Origin: Bowmanella denitrificans | GTDB taxonomy: Bacteria; Pseudomonadota; Gammaproteobacteria; Enterobacterales; Alteromonadaceae | DNA: 64,000 nucleotides | NCBI RefSeq assembly: GCF_002887595.1 | Contig: NZ_PEBU01000002.1 | Span: 1 to 64,000 of the forward strand | Direction of reading: 5' to 3' | Shown here: piece by piece, positions 10,018-19,127 of the stretch | Position numbering within the stretch: position 1 is the first letter of the stretch | Layout: the number at the start of each line of letters is the position of its first letter | Translations under genes and position numbers: made by a program | Notes under the pieces: model-generated | The model's input: the letters and a program-made list of their open reading frames with translations, nothing else | Databases searched by the model: none | Told to the model about the DNA's origin: nothing

Positions 10018-10356
10018 ATGCTTTACGAAGTGTTAATGGTGGTTTATCTGCTGGTATCCCTGGCCCTGATCGGTCTGGTATTGATTCAGCGTGGTAAAGG
10101 TGCCGATATGGGCGCATCTTTTGGTGCAGGTGCATCGAATACGGTGTTTGGTGCTTCGGGATCCGGTAATTTTCTTAGCCGTACCACGGCTATCCTGGCA
10201 ACCTTATTTTTTGCTATCAGTTTGATTCTGGGCGCAATGACAGCCGGTAAAGAAAAGCAGGTTGATGAGTGGCAGAACCTGGAAGTACCAGTAAGCCAGC
10301 CTGCGGATACTGACGTGCCGGTGGAAAAGCCCCAACCGACTGACGTACCTAACTAA
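10018..10356 (+). CDS. secG: SecG, preprotein translocase subunit
   Basis: A 112-residue inner-membrane subunit of the SecYEG translocon that assists SecA-driven protein export. It has two hydrophobic helices (about 3-21 and 56-76) around the family's conserved cytoplasmic loop IQRGKGADMGASFGAGASNTVFG. The tail after the second helix is Pro/Val/Asp-rich and hydrophilic, as is usual. It begins 13 bases after tpiA and is followed by tRNA-Leu, the same neighbour as in E. coli. Confidence 0.97.
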   Translation: MLYEVLMVVYLLVSLALIGLVLIQRGKGADMGASFGAGASNTVFGASGSGNFLSRTTAILATLFFAISLILGAMTAGKEKQVDEWQNLEVPVSQPADTDVPVEKPQPTDVPN

Positions 10357-10376
10357 GGTCGTCTGACCCAAGTTTC

Positions 10377-10461
10377 GCGGATGTGGTGGAATTGGTAGAC
10401 ACGCCATCTTGAGGGGGTGGTGTCGCAAGACGTGCGAGTTCGAGTCTCGCCATCCGCACCA
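10377..10461 (+). tRNA. leuU: tRNA-Leu (GAG)
   Basis: An 85-base class II tRNA. The acceptor stem is GCGGATG (10377-10383) with CATCCGC (10451-10457), followed by A and an encoded CCA. The D-loop TGGTAGACAC is typical of bacterial tRNA-Leu. The anticodon loop CTTGAGGG gives GAG, a variable arm follows (GTGTCGCAAGACGT), and the T-arm carries GTTCGAGTC. Position after secG matches leuU of E. coli. Confidence 0.96.
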
Positions 10462-10469
10462 AATAAAAG

Positions 10470-10493
10470 AACCCGGTTTTGCCGGGTTTTTTG
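10470..10493 (+). terminator. intrinsic terminator after tRNA-Leu
   Basis: The hairpin ACCCGG, TTTTG loop, CCGGGT is followed by a run of Ts, nine bases after the tRNA's CCA. It ends the ftsH-to-tRNA transcription unit. In many relatives transcription would continue toward rimP-nusA here. Confidence 0.88.
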
Positions 10494-10642
10494 TTATCTG
10501 CGGTACAGTCACACCAAGACAGCAAATACCCAGGCAGGATGAGTTAAAGGAAGCTGGCTCACGGCCACTTTTATATCAAATTGATTGCGTCGTAACGCCA
10601 ACCGCGAGACTCTTTGTAAAAATCCTATATCGGGCAGGGCGC

Positions 10643-11023
10643 ATGGACTATCAACAGGCACGTGACTATTTACTATCGAAACCCGAAGCCATAGAAGATT
10701 TTCCGTTTGGTGAGGACGTAGCAGTGCTGAAAATCCGCGGTAAGATGTTTGCCACCTTAGCCAGTGACAAAGGTGAAGGACGCATGAACCTGAAATGCGA
10801 ACCTCAGCAGGCATTGATGCTCAGGGACATGTTCGCTGCGGTACTACCCGGCTATCATATGAATAAACTGCATTGGAATACCATTAAGCTCGACGGCAGT
10901 ATCCCCAACGGTGAAATCCAGCGCATGATTGATCATTCTTACGCATTAGTGGTTAAGGGCTTAAAAAAGTCTGACAGACTGGGTCTGGTAGCAAAATACG
11001 GCGAACAGTTGATATCCGCCTGA
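10643..11023 (+). CDS. MmcQ/YjbR family protein
   Basis: A 126-residue protein of the MmcQ/YjbR family, small double-wing-fold proteins described as DNA-binding-like but of unclear function. Typical segments are ATG-proximal YLLSKPEAIEDFPFGEDVAVLKIRGKMFA (read as the family's P-x-x-x-x-x-FPFG-x-x-x-x-v-f-k-v-x-g-K-m-F pattern), LKCEPQQA, GYHMNKLHWNTI and DHSYALVVKGL. I chose the ATG at 10643; the longer frame from 10409 runs back through the tRNA and the terminator. It sits exactly where the rimP-nusA-infB-rpsO block would be expected, so it may mark a rearrangement point. Confidence 0.85.
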   Translation: MDYQQARDYLLSKPEAIEDFPFGEDVAVLKIRGKMFATLASDKGEGRMNLKCEPQQALMLRDMFAAVLPGYHMNKLHWNTIKLDGSIPNGEIQRMIDHSYALVVKGLKKSDRLGLVAKYGEQLISA

Positions 11024-11106
11024 CCTCTCAATTTGATAGCTGTCTCTGTACCATGCTCATCGTCATTGTCACAGAATTTTCCCTGTTTTTAGCTCATCTT
11101 AGCCGC

Positions 11107-11216
11107 TATACTATGCGCCGCGTTAAAAAGCGAATATAGAAAATTATCAATGTAAAAGGCCTCTGCCATGAGACAAGAGGCTGTGTTGGCGGAACATGTG
11201 GATTTCATCCGAAATC
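11107..11216 (+). promoter_or_regulatory. pnp leader: -10-like box and two hairpins
   Basis: A TATACT hexamer at 11107-11112 (weak -35 TGTTTT 17 bases upstream) is the best promoter candidate for pnp. Downstream are two stem-loops: GCCTCT (11159-11164) with AGAGGC (11176-11181), and GATTTC (11201-11206) with GAAATC (11211-11216). In E. coli the pnp leader hairpins are cut by RNase III for autoregulation. The same use here is inference. Confidence 0.45.
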
Positions 11217-11272
11217 GGTTTGCCATTAGCAGTCACTTGGTTGGGCATCAGGCTTAATGTAAGGAAAATTAA

Positions 11273-13399
11273 GTGACTCCAATTACTAAAACCTTCCAAT
11301 ACGGACAGCACCAAATCACCTTGGAAACCGGTGTGATTGCCCGTCAGGCCACTGCTGCTGTAATGGCCAGCATGGACGACACCGCCGTACTGGTTACCGT
11401 AGTAGGTAAAAAAGAAGCCAAAGCCGATCAGGACTTTTTCCCACTGACGGTCAATTATCAAGAGAAAACCTATGCTGCCGGTAAAATCCCTGGCGGTTTC
11501 TTTAAGCGCGAAGGCCGTCCTTCAGAAAACGAGACACTGACCGCTCGTCTGATTGATCGTCCTATTCGTCCGCTGTTTCCTGAAGGTTTCAAAAACGAAG
11601 TTCAGGTGGTTATAACCGTTATGTCCGCTAATCCGGATATCCCCACCGATATCGTTTCCATGATCGGTACCTCTGCGGCACTGGCCATTTCCGGTATTCC
11701 ATTTAATGGTCCTATCGGTGCAGCACGTGTTGGCTACAAAGACGGCCAGTATATTCTTAACACGCGTATTTCTGAGCAAGCTGACAGCCAGTTGGATCTG
11801 GTGGTTGCAGGTACCCAAAGTGCGGTACTGATGGTGGAATCTGAAGCCAGCGTATTGTCGGAAGAAGTGATGCTGGGCGCGGTAATGTACGGCCATGATG
11901 AGCTGCAAGCTGTTATCAATGCCGTAAACGAGTTCGCCACTGAAGTGAACACGCCAAAATGGGACTGGCAGCCAGAAGCGGAAAATACCGAATTGAAAGC
12001 CAGGGTCAAAGCCCTGGCCGAAGCAGATATGACCGCTGCTTACCAAATCTCTGACAAGCTTGCCCGTAAGGACGCTGTGACTGCCGTGACCGATAAAGTG
12101 GCGGCGCAGATTCTGGAAGAAAGCCCGGAGCAAGATGCAAAAGAGCTGAAAGAGCTGCTGCACGAATTAGAAAGTGATGTGGTACGTTCACGTATTCTGA
12201 ATGGCGAGCCGCGCATCGATGGCCGTGACCCGCAGATGATTCGTGCCCTGGACGTGGCCACTGGTATCCTGCCACGTACTCACGGTAGTGCTTTGTTCAC
12301 TCGTGGCGAGACTCAGGCGCTGGTCACCGCTACGTTAGGTACTGAGCGTGATGCACAGATGATCGACGAGCTGGGTGGATTAACCAACAGCCGCTTCATG
12401 CTGCATTACAACTTCCCTCCATACTGTGTGGGTGAGACCGGTATGATGGGTTCACCTAAGCGTCGCGAAATCGGCCATGGTCGTCTGGCCAAGCGCGGTA
12501 TTCAAGCGGTGATGCCGTCTGAAGAAGAATTCCCGTATGTTGTGCGTGTGGTATCTGAAATCACCGAGTCTAATGGTTCTTCTTCCATGGCGTCTGTGTG
12601 TGGTAGCTCACTGGCGCTGATGGATGCTGGTGTACCCATCAAGGCTTCTGTGGCCGGTATTGCTATGGGTCTGGTGAAGAGTGACGACAAGTTCGTGGTA
12701 CTGTCTGACATTCTCGGCGATGAAGATCACCTGGGTGATATGGACTTTAAAGTAGCAGGTACTGCCGATGGTGTAACTGCACTGCAGATGGACATCAAAA
12801 TCGAAGGTATCACCAAAGAGATTATGCAAATCGCCCTGAAACAGGCGAAAGAAGCCCGATTGCATATCCTTGGCGTGATGGACAAAGCCATTAATTCACA
12901 CCGTGATGAGATGTCTGAGTTCGCTCCACGTATCTATACTATCAAGATTGATCAGGACAAGATCCGTGAAGTTATCGGTAAAGGTGGTGCGGTTATCCGT
13001 TCTATCACCGAGAAATCTGACACCAACATCGAGATTGAAGACGACGGTACTATCAAAATCTTCGCTACCGAGCGGGCCAAGGCGCAGGTTGCTATCGATA
13101 TGATCGAAGGCATTACCGCTGATGTCGAGGTAGGCAAGACTTACCATGGTAAAGTAACCCGCTGTGTAGATTTCGGCGCCTTTGTTGAAGTATTGCCAGG
13201 TAAAGAAGGTCTGGTACATATTTCTCAGATCGCTCACGAGCGTGTGGCCAAGGTCAGCGACTATCTGACTGAAGGTCAAATGGTGGACGTGAAGGTGATG
13301 GAAATCGATCGCCAGAACCGTATCCGTCTGAGCATCAAGGAACTGCTGGAAAAACCAGCGGCACCCGCTGAGCCTCAGGCAGAACAATCGGAAGACTGA
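11273..13399 (+). CDS. pnp: polyribonucleotide nucleotidyltransferase
   Basis: A 708-residue 3'-to-5' phosphorolytic exoribonuclease, a core degradosome enzyme that can also add tails. In order it has RNase PH domain 1 (about 10-145), an all-helical linker, RNase PH domain 2 (about 325-460, with [23 protein letters not shown]), a KH domain near 553-612 ([13 protein letters not shown]) and an S1 domain near 620-690 ([21 protein letters not shown]). The start is GTG at 11273, eight bases after AAGGA. It has its own candidate promoter, because rpsO, its usual upstream cotranscribed neighbour, is not here. nlpI follows, as in E. coli. Confidence 0.98.
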   Translation: MTPITKTFQYGQHQITLETGVIARQATAAVMASMDDTAVLVTVVGKKEAKADQDFFPLTVNYQEKTYAAGKIPGGFFKREGRPSENETLTARLIDRPIRPLFPEGFKNEVQVVITVMSANPDIPTDIVSMIGTSAALAISGIPFNGPIGAARVGYKDGQYILNTRISEQADSQLDLVVAGTQSAVLMVESEASVLSEEVMLGAVMYGHDELQAVINAVNEFATEVNTPKWDWQPEAENTELKARVKALAEADMTAAYQISDKLARKDAVTAVTDKVAAQILEESPEQDAKELKELLHELESDVVRSRILNGEPRIDGRDPQMIRALDVATGILPRTHGSALFTRGETQALVTATLGTERDAQMIDELGGLTNSRFMLHYNFPPYCVGETGMMGSPKRREIGHGRLAKRGIQAVMPSEEEFPYVVRVVSEITESNGSSSMASVCGSSLALMDAGVPIKASVAGIAMGLVKSDDKFVVLSDILGDEDHLGDMDFKVAGTADGVTALQMDIKIEGITKEIMQIALKQAKEARLHILGVMDKAINSHRDEMSEFAPRIYTIKIDQDKIREVIGKGGAVIRSITEKSDTNIEIEDDGTIKIFATERAKAQVAIDMIEGITADVEVGKTYHGKVTRCVDFGAFVEVLPGKEGLVHISQIAHERVAKVSDYLTEGQMVDVKVMEIDRQNRIRLSIKELLEKPAAPAEPQAEQSED

Positions 13400-13432
13400 T
13401 TATCCTTGGATAACTGACTGATTGTTAATAGT

Positions 13433-13462
13433 AAATGGCACCCACTCGGTGCCATTTTGCAT
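13433..13462 (+). terminator. intrinsic terminator after pnp
   Basis: A 10-bp stem (AAATGGCACC with GGTGCCATTT) has a five-base loop and is followed by TTGCATTTT. It separates pnp from nlpI, suggesting nlpI has its own promoter in 13463-13629. Confidence 0.85.
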
Positions 13463-13629
13463 TTTAGGCTGGTACTGACCTTGGCTTTCATCCTGCTGAC
13501 AACAATAATTTGATACAGCAAAGGGCTTTAAGCCAACGGCTATAACAGGTATAAAAGGCAACCTGTTTAGGTGGCAAGGGTGCTGCCAATGGTTACGCTA
13601 GTCTGGTTTTAGGGAAACGAATTACTGTA

Positions 13630-14532
13630 ATGATGAACATTTCACGAGTGTTATTACTGGCTGCCTTGGCTATTGGCGGTACGGCGTGCAGCAGCATAGA
13701 TACGGCCCGTACCCGCGATGGTCAGATGGGCAATCTGATTTTGGTAGAACCTATGCCGGCCAATATGCGCAGTCAGATGGCCCTGGCCCGGTATAATCAA
13801 ATTCTTGGTCAGGTAGAGCTGGACGACTCGCAGCGCGCCGATTTGCTTTATCAGCGTGGTATGCTGTATGACAGTGTGGGGTTAGGCGGACTGGCGCAGT
13901 ATGACTTCAGTATGGCGCTGAAACTTCGCCCGGATATGGCGGAGGCCTATAACTTTATGGGTATTCACCATACTCAGAATATGGATTTCATTCAGGCCTA
14001 TGAGGCGTTTGACGCCACACTGGATATTAATCCTGAGCATGACTTTGCCTTTTTAAACCGTGGTATCGCCTTGTATTACGGGGGGCGTCCTGAGCTTGCA
14101 GTCAGCGACCTTAACCGTTTCTACCATCGTGATGAGAGCGATCCTTACCGAGCATTATGGTTTTATCTGGCGGAATCGGCGGTCGACCCAGGTAAAGCAC
14201 TGCAAACCCTGCGCGAAAGCCGAAATAAACTGAAAGATGACAACTGGGCCACTGCACTGGTGGATCTGTATTTGGGTGACGTCAGCGAAGGGCAGCTTTT
14301 GTCCGTTTTGCTAGTCAATGTGCGCAGTCAGCAGGAATTGGCAAATCGCTTGTGCGAAGCATACTTTTACCTGGGTAAGTATCATATGGCGCAAGGAAAT
14401 AAGGCGGTGGCCTCGAACTACTTCAAACTGTCTCTGAGTACCAATGTCTATGAGTTTGTTGAGCATCGCTATGCCAGACTGGAACTGGATTTGCTCAGAG
14501 AGAAAGCGCTGGAAGACCCTCAGGCCCGATGA
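13630..14532 (+). CDS. nlpI: NlpI, TPR-repeat lipoprotein
   Basis: A 300-residue outer-membrane lipoprotein (signal ending GGTACSS) made of tetratricopeptide repeats. In E. coli NlpI is the adaptor that brings the peptidoglycan hydrolase MepS to the protease Prc. Repeats are visible as LLYQRGMLYDSVGLGGLA, AEAYNFMGIHHTQNMDF and DFAFLNRGIALYYGGRPEL. Length is close to the E. coli protein (294). Location directly after pnp matches the conserved order and strengthens the name. The next gene begins seven bases after its stop, so the two are probably cotranscribed. Confidence 0.93.
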   Translation: MMNISRVLLLAALAIGGTACSSIDTARTRDGQMGNLILVEPMPANMRSQMALARYNQILGQVELDDSQRADLLYQRGMLYDSVGLGGLAQYDFSMALKLRPDMAEAYNFMGIHHTQNMDFIQAYEAFDATLDINPEHDFAFLNRGIALYYGGRPELAVSDLNRFYHRDESDPYRALWFYLAESAVDPGKALQTLRESRNKLKDDNWATALVDLYLGDVSEGQLLSVLLVNVRSQQELANRLCEAYFYLGKYHMAQGNKAVASNYFKLSLSTNVYEFVEHRYARLELDLLREKALEDPQAR

Positions 14533-14539
14533 CATATCT

Positions 14540-16003
14540 ATGCTAAAAACCCTGCGTTTATTGGTGCTGGCATTAGGGGGTGCCTGTTTATCTGCCGCCA
14601 GTCAGCAACAGTATGTACCATTGATGTTGAAGCAGGGGCAAACCGATCCCGTGTCCCTGTTTCGTGCCGTTAAGGCAGGCTCTGACGAAGCGCTGGTGCA
14701 ACTGAGTCAATATGCCCAAACGCATCAGGATCCTTATTGGCTGAAGCAAGCCGCAGAACTGGGGGATGCACGTTCCTATTACCGTCTGGCCTTAAATGAA
14801 ACGGATGAGGCCACTCATCGACGACTAATGAGCAAAGCTGCTATGGCAGGTTTTGCGCCGGCTCAGCACGAAGTGGCGTTACTCAGTGATGCTTCCGAGC
14901 ACCGGGTACAATGGTTGGAAAAGGCCGCTGAACAGGATTATCTGCCGGCCATTATTTCACTCTACCAATGGCTGATGATAGAAGAGCGTGCAGATGAAGC
15001 CGAACTTTGGATGGAAAAGGCTGCACCACATGATCCCAACAGTGCGTTGCTGCTGGCAAAGCAGGAATGGCGCACGGGCAAATACGCGCTGGCCCGATCC
15101 TGGTTCAGACATGCCAAAGAGCAAGGTGTCAGCCAGGCTAAGGATTATCTGAAACTTATCGACAACTACTGGCAAGCACAGGGAAGCGGATTGGCTGTAA
15201 CGCGCCAGCACTGTGTGATTAACCTGCAGCCAGTGGTGTTGTCATTGGAAAACATGCAGCAGATGGCGCAACTGAGTCAGTCTTTTGCAGCAGACAGCAG
15301 ACTGCAATCCTTGCCGGTTTGTTTGCTTGAACCTATCTGGGTTAAGCCCGATGCCGTGAAATGCGATGAGAATTGGTTAAGCCACAGACGTCTGGGCTGT
15401 GATGTCAGGCAGTTATCTCGTTTGCCATTGGCTGACAATTTTACCCACCTGATGGTGCTGGCACCCAGGGGCAAAGCCAATGTACATAACGGCATTATGT
15501 ATCTGGATCAGGGCGATAGTTATTCGGTGTTTGTACACGAACTGGCACACTTTTCCGGCTTTGTGGATGAATACCCTTTGTCTTCAGATATGGCCGAACA
15601 GGTTTGCCACCCTTACAGCCGGGCGCCAAATCTGGTTATTGTTACAGATGCTGCAGAATTGCCTGATAAGTTGGACGGCTGGCGTCAAAGCGGCGAGGAG
15701 TGGACAATGGCAAAGGCCAGAACCTGTAATAATCATCAGATGCAGGCGTATAAGGGCAGCGACCAACTGACCTTTATGGAATATCACGACCAGCAGTATA
15801 TCCCGCCTTTATACTTAAGCTTGTGGAAGTATCGACTGGAAAATAGGGTTGAATTGCTGCCGGCTTTTGTCAATTTTGCCCAGGCCTGGCACGAAAAAGG
15901 CAATCACACAATCGCAGTGCAATGGCAAAACAAGGCTGAGGCCTTTATGTACCCGATTGATACTTCCCTGCCTGCTGCGGTGGATACTGCTTCGCCCTTG
16001 TAA
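14540..16003 (+). CDS. Sel1-like repeat protein with HELAH zinc-protease motif
   Basis: A 487-residue exported protein of unrecognised family. It has a signal peptide (about 1-22) and a first half of Sel1/TPR-like helical repeats (WLKQAAELGDARSYYRLA, MSKAAMAGFAPAQHEVALL, WLEKAAEQDYLPAIISLYQW). The second half contains HELAH at 333-337, followed by FSGFVDEY (338-345). The HExxH...DEY spacing resembles the zinc site of M64 (IgA peptidase-like) proteins, so a zinc endopeptidase is inferred. Several paired cysteines follow. I start at ATG 14540, eight bases past the nlpI stop, and not at the upstream in-frame codon inside nlpI. Linkage to nlpI suggests an envelope role. Confidence 0.72.
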   Translation: MLKTLRLLVLALGGACLSAASQQQYVPLMLKQGQTDPVSLFRAVKAGSDEALVQLSQYAQTHQDPYWLKQAAELGDARSYYRLALNETDEATHRRLMSKAAMAGFAPAQHEVALLSDASEHRVQWLEKAAEQDYLPAIISLYQWLMIEERADEAELWMEKAAPHDPNSALLLAKQEWRTGKYALARSWFRHAKEQGVSQAKDYLKLIDNYWQAQGSGLAVTRQHCVINLQPVVLSLENMQQMAQLSQSFAADSRLQSLPVCLLEPIWVKPDAVKCDENWLSHRRLGCDVRQLSRLPLADNFTHLMVLAPRGKANVHNGIMYLDQGDSYSVFVHELAHFSGFVDEYPLSSDMAEQVCHPYSRAPNLVIVTDAAELPDKLDGWRQSGEEWTMAKARTCNNHQMQAYKGSDQLTFMEYHDQQYIPPLYLSLWKYRLENRVELLPAFVNFAQAWHEKGNHTIAVQWQNKAEAFMYPIDTSLPAAVDTASPL

Positions 16004-16086
16004 TGACTTGGCATGTCTGTTTTTTACAATTTTGCCCTTCGGCGTGTCGGTAAAATGCCTGCAGTGTTCAATTCAGGAGGCAATTT

Positions 16087-17010
16087 ATGCACAACTTCAG
16101 ATATCTCACTTTGTTATTTTCGCTACTGCTGGCGGGGCAGGCCTATGGCTCTGCTGCATTAGAGGCCCTAACTGACACCGCGCACAGAAGTTGGCAGGGA
16201 CAAACTCTGTCGTACCAAAATGTGGTAGGAAGCAAGCCGCTGTATATCAAATTCTGGGCAACCTGGTGTGTGCCCTGTAATGAGCAAATGCCGCATTTTC
16301 AACATGCCTTTGAAGAGTATGGTGACAAAGTGGAGTTTGTGTCTATTAACTTGGGGGTAAATGAAACACCACAAGCCATGGCTGAGATGGTGGAAAAGTA
16401 TAAATTGACCATGCCCATATTACAGGATAACTCTGGCGAGCTGGTCAGAGCATTCAGCCTGATGGGCACACCCTGGCATATCTTAGTCAACCGTGAGGGC
16501 CGTATTGTGCATAAAGGCCATGATGCCGATGCGCAGTTGGATAAACGCCTGGCCTTGATTGCCGCCCAGCAACCCGGCGAATTACCCGCCATCAGTTTGT
16601 CAGCCGGCCATCAACAAGGCCTGGAGCTGCAGGGCAAAGGTACACAAATGTTGTACTTTACCGCTACCTGGTGCGACTGGTATCTGAAGGAGTCCAGACC
16701 TGAGCAAAGCAAGAATTGTGTGGCGGGCCAGCAATTTTTCAACAAGCTCGCTGACGCGCATCCGAAGGTAAACAGCCTGGGGATTGTGTCCCGTCTGTGG
16801 ACAGAGCAAAAAGATCTGGATGAATACCGTGACAAGTTTTCGGTGGCGCATGAGCTGGCCATTGACAGCAGTTTGGATGCGGCCATTGGCTTTGGTATCA
16901 ATCAACTGCCGACATTGGTGATTATCAAAGACGGTCAGGAGATTTACCGCCAGCAGGATTTTATGCAAAGCAATGACCTGGCCAGTATTGCCGGGCTGCT
17001 AGCCAATTAA
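16087..17010 (+). CDS. TlpA-like thioredoxin-fold protein, two domains
   Basis: A 307-residue exported protein (signal about 1-22) with an N-terminal TlpA/ResA-type thioredoxin domain bearing WCVPC (Cys61, Cys64), the FWATW strand before it, and a cis-Pro-type segment MGTPWHILVNREG. A second thioredoxin-like half begins near residue 188 (MLYFTATWCDWYL) and ends LPTLVIIKDGQEIYRQ, but its CxxC is degenerate: only one Cys in TWCDWY, plus another in KNCVAG. It probably reduces or isomerises disulfides in the periplasm; the partner is unknown. An AGGAGG site is 5-10 bases before the ATG. Confidence 0.85.
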   Translation: MHNFRYLTLLFSLLLAGQAYGSAALEALTDTAHRSWQGQTLSYQNVVGSKPLYIKFWATWCVPCNEQMPHFQHAFEEYGDKVEFVSINLGVNETPQAMAEMVEKYKLTMPILQDNSGELVRAFSLMGTPWHILVNREGRIVHKGHDADAQLDKRLALIAAQQPGELPAISLSAGHQQGLELQGKGTQMLYFTATWCDWYLKESRPEQSKNCVAGQQFFNKLADAHPKVNSLGIVSRLWTEQKDLDEYRDKFSVAHELAIDSSLDAAIGFGINQLPTLVIIKDGQEIYRQQDFMQSNDLASIAGLLAN

Positions 17011-17041
17011 CCTATAGGGTCTGAGCAATCAGCGGTGGATG

Positions 17042-18427
17042 TTATGTCAATGCATCTGCCGCTGAAAAGTGGCTGTCAAAGCGCACGATAAAAGAGGCAC
17101 CACCCAGATTATTCTTACCAATAACGGTGATGCTGGCATTGTGGGCATGGGCAATTTCGCTGACTATCGATAACCCCAGTCCGCTGCCGGACAGGCTGGT
17201 CTGGTCTTTACGCCAGAAACGTTCAAACAATTTTACCCTGTCAGCCTCATCAATACCTGGACCAGAGTCAATCACCGACAGGCTATCAGCGCCAATCACC
17301 AGTTTTACCAGGGCACCAGGACTGGCATGCTTCAACGCATTTTCAAGCAGATTCTTGGTCAGAATGATCAGTGCGCCCTGGTCTCCTTGTACCCTGCAGT
17401 CGCCTTCGCCACTTTCCATTTCAAGCTCTTTGTCATAGGTCACGGACAACGGGCCAAGCAACATACATACGTCCTTGCCAACTTTATTTAAATCCACCGC
17501 TTTATGCCGATACGCACTCTGATTCTGGGCTCTGGATAAATCCAGCAGCTGTTCCACCACCCTGGACATGTAGCGGGCATCGCCAAGTATTGGTGTGCTG
17601 ACATCATCCGGGAGTTCTGCCAGCTCGACACGAGTGGTCAGCACTGCCAGCGGAGTGCGCAGTTCATGGGCAGCATTGGCGACAAAACGTTTTTGCTCAT
17701 TAAAGCCTTTTTCCACCCTGTCCATGGCACTATTCAGGCTTTGCACCAAAGGCAGAATCTCGCTAGGTAGTTGGTCGACAGGCAGGCGCACGTCCAACTG
17801 GTTGGGCTTAATCTGTTGTAGTTGGGCCGCCACATCGTTAACCGGTTTGACTAAGGTTCTTACCGATAAATAGGTAACAAAGATAAACACCAGAAAAGCA
17901 GCGCCCATAGTCAGAATCGAGACTTTTTCCAACACTGGCATAACCGCTTCGTTGGCCAGCTCGCCAAGCAAATCATTGCGGGCAAGGTCCACCATCAGTT
18001 GCCGACCATGCAGTTCAAACAGAATACGGTAACAGTCGGTATCATCCGCCAGTCTTGAATACCCCAAAGGAATTTGTTGTGGAAGTCCGGCAATCAGATG
18101 TTGTTGCTCAGGCTCACGGATGGAGGTCAGCAATATCTGCCCGCTTTGCTGGTCCATGACCCGAAAGCCGAGATTATTGTACAGGGCATCGTAGCCCCAT
18201 TTTTCGGCAACACTGTCACTGCGGTATTGCAAACTTCCCTGTGCATCAAAATACAGATTTTCCTGAATATCCTCGGTCATGCCAAACATACTTTGCTCGA
18301 CGGCCAGATTGGCGAAGTTGATGGAAAACAGGTAAAGCATCAGGCCAATCAGTGCGAATACGCCGCCACCAATAAACAGAAAATGCAGGAATAAGCGCCT
18401 GGCCAAAGAGCGTTGTGATAGCTTCAT
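17042..18427 (-). CDS. sensor histidine kinase
   Basis: A 461-residue inner-membrane two-component sensor. One membrane helix near 11-36 and a second near 170-190 flank a periplasmic sensing region of about 130 residues, followed by HAMP (about 190-240). The HisKA domain carries the phosphoacceptor His254 in NAAHELRTPLA. The ATPase domain has NLLENALKHA, DSGPGID and GSGLGLSIV. Its start codon overlaps the stop of the response regulator (ATGA, 4 bp). It is the last gene of the minus-strand operon that begins with the MipA/OmpV gene, so it probably senses a compound or envelope stress handled by that RND pump. Confidence 0.93.
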   Translation of the reverse strand: MKLSQRSLARRLFLHFLFIGGGVFALIGLMLYLFSINFANLAVEQSMFGMTEDIQENLYFDAQGSLQYRSDSVAEKWGYDALYNNLGFRVMDQQSGQILLTSIREPEQQHLIAGLPQQIPLGYSRLADDTDCYRILFELHGRQLMVDLARNDLLGELANEAVMPVLEKVSILTMGAAFLVFIFVTYLSVRTLVKPVNDVAAQLQQIKPNQLDVRLPVDQLPSEILPLVQSLNSAMDRVEKGFNEQKRFVANAAHELRTPLAVLTTRVELAELPDDVSTPILGDARYMSRVVEQLLDLSRAQNQSAYRHKAVDLNKVGKDVCMLLGPLSVTYDKELEMESGEGDCRVQGDQGALIILTKNLLENALKHASPGALVKLVIGADSLSVIDSGPGIDEADRVKLFERFWRKDQTSLSGSGLGLSIVSEIAHAHNASITVIGKNNLGGASFIVRFDSHFSAADALT

Positions 18428-19125
18428 GACAGAATATAACCTATGCCGCGAATGGTTTTGATCTGGGCAGACGCATTGGCTTGCTCAAGCTTTTTACGTA
18501 TACGGTGCATGGCCACCTGAATTGCGTTGTCAGTAACTTCAAAGCCCATGGCGTAAATTGCATCCAGCAGTGCATCTTTGCCCACCGTCAGGGTGGCATG
18601 GCGCAGCATATATTCCAGAATTGCCACCTCGGTTTTGCCCATCGTCAGGTTTTCCCCGGCAATAGTGACCCGCCGGGATTTACTGTCCAGTTGCAGATTG
18701 CCGCGACTGATACTGGTGCCACTATAGCCACTGGGACGGCGCAGCAGCGCCCTGAGCCGGGCTTTCAGCTCTTCTATGGCAAAAGGTTTATTCAGATAGT
18801 CATCCGCACCCAGGTCCAAGCCGGTAATCCTGTCTTCAATACCACCACGGGCGGTTAGAATCAGGATAGGTAATGGATTATGCTTGCCCCGTATCCATTT
18901 GATCATGTCCAAACCATCTTTATCCGGCAGGCCTAAATCCAGCACCAGTGCATCGTATTGCCAGCAATCCAGATGATGCATCAAGGCGGCGGCATCTTTA
19001 GCAATGTCAGCAGCGTGCCCATCCTGCAATATGGCTTGCCGGATAAAGTCTGCCAACTGGGCGTTGTCTTCGGTAATCAGAATTCTCAACGGGTTTGTTT
19101 CCTTGCAATCCAGTGCAACACTCAT
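18424..19125 (-). CDS. OmpR/PhoB-family response regulator
   Basis: A 233-residue DNA-binding response regulator. The receiver domain has the acidic pair in ITEDN, phosphoacceptor Asp63 in LVLDLGLPDKDG and Lys in LNKPFA; the C-terminal winged helix ends KTIRGIGYIL. The longer open frame runs upstream into the RND gene; I use the ATG at 19125, three bases after the RND stop. It is translationally coupled to the kinase (4-bp overlap) and likely controls this operon. The DNA target was not identified. Confidence 0.93.
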   Translation of the reverse strand: MSVALDCKETNPLRILITEDNAQLADFIRQAILQDGHAADIAKDAAALMHHLDCWQYDALVLDLGLPDKDGLDMIKWIRGKHNPLPILILTARGGIEDRITGLDLGADDYLNKPFAIEELKARLRALLRRPSGYSGTSISRGNLQLDSKSRRVTIAGENLTMGKTEVAILEYMLRHATLTVGKDALLDAIYAMGFEVTDNAIQVAMHRIRKKLEQANASAQIKTIRGIGYILS

Positions 19126-19127
19126 GG

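Noticed and set aside
10409-10642. Longer reading frame of the YjbR-like gene
   Set aside because: It runs back through tRNA-Leu and its terminator; the ATG at 10643 gives the normal family length.
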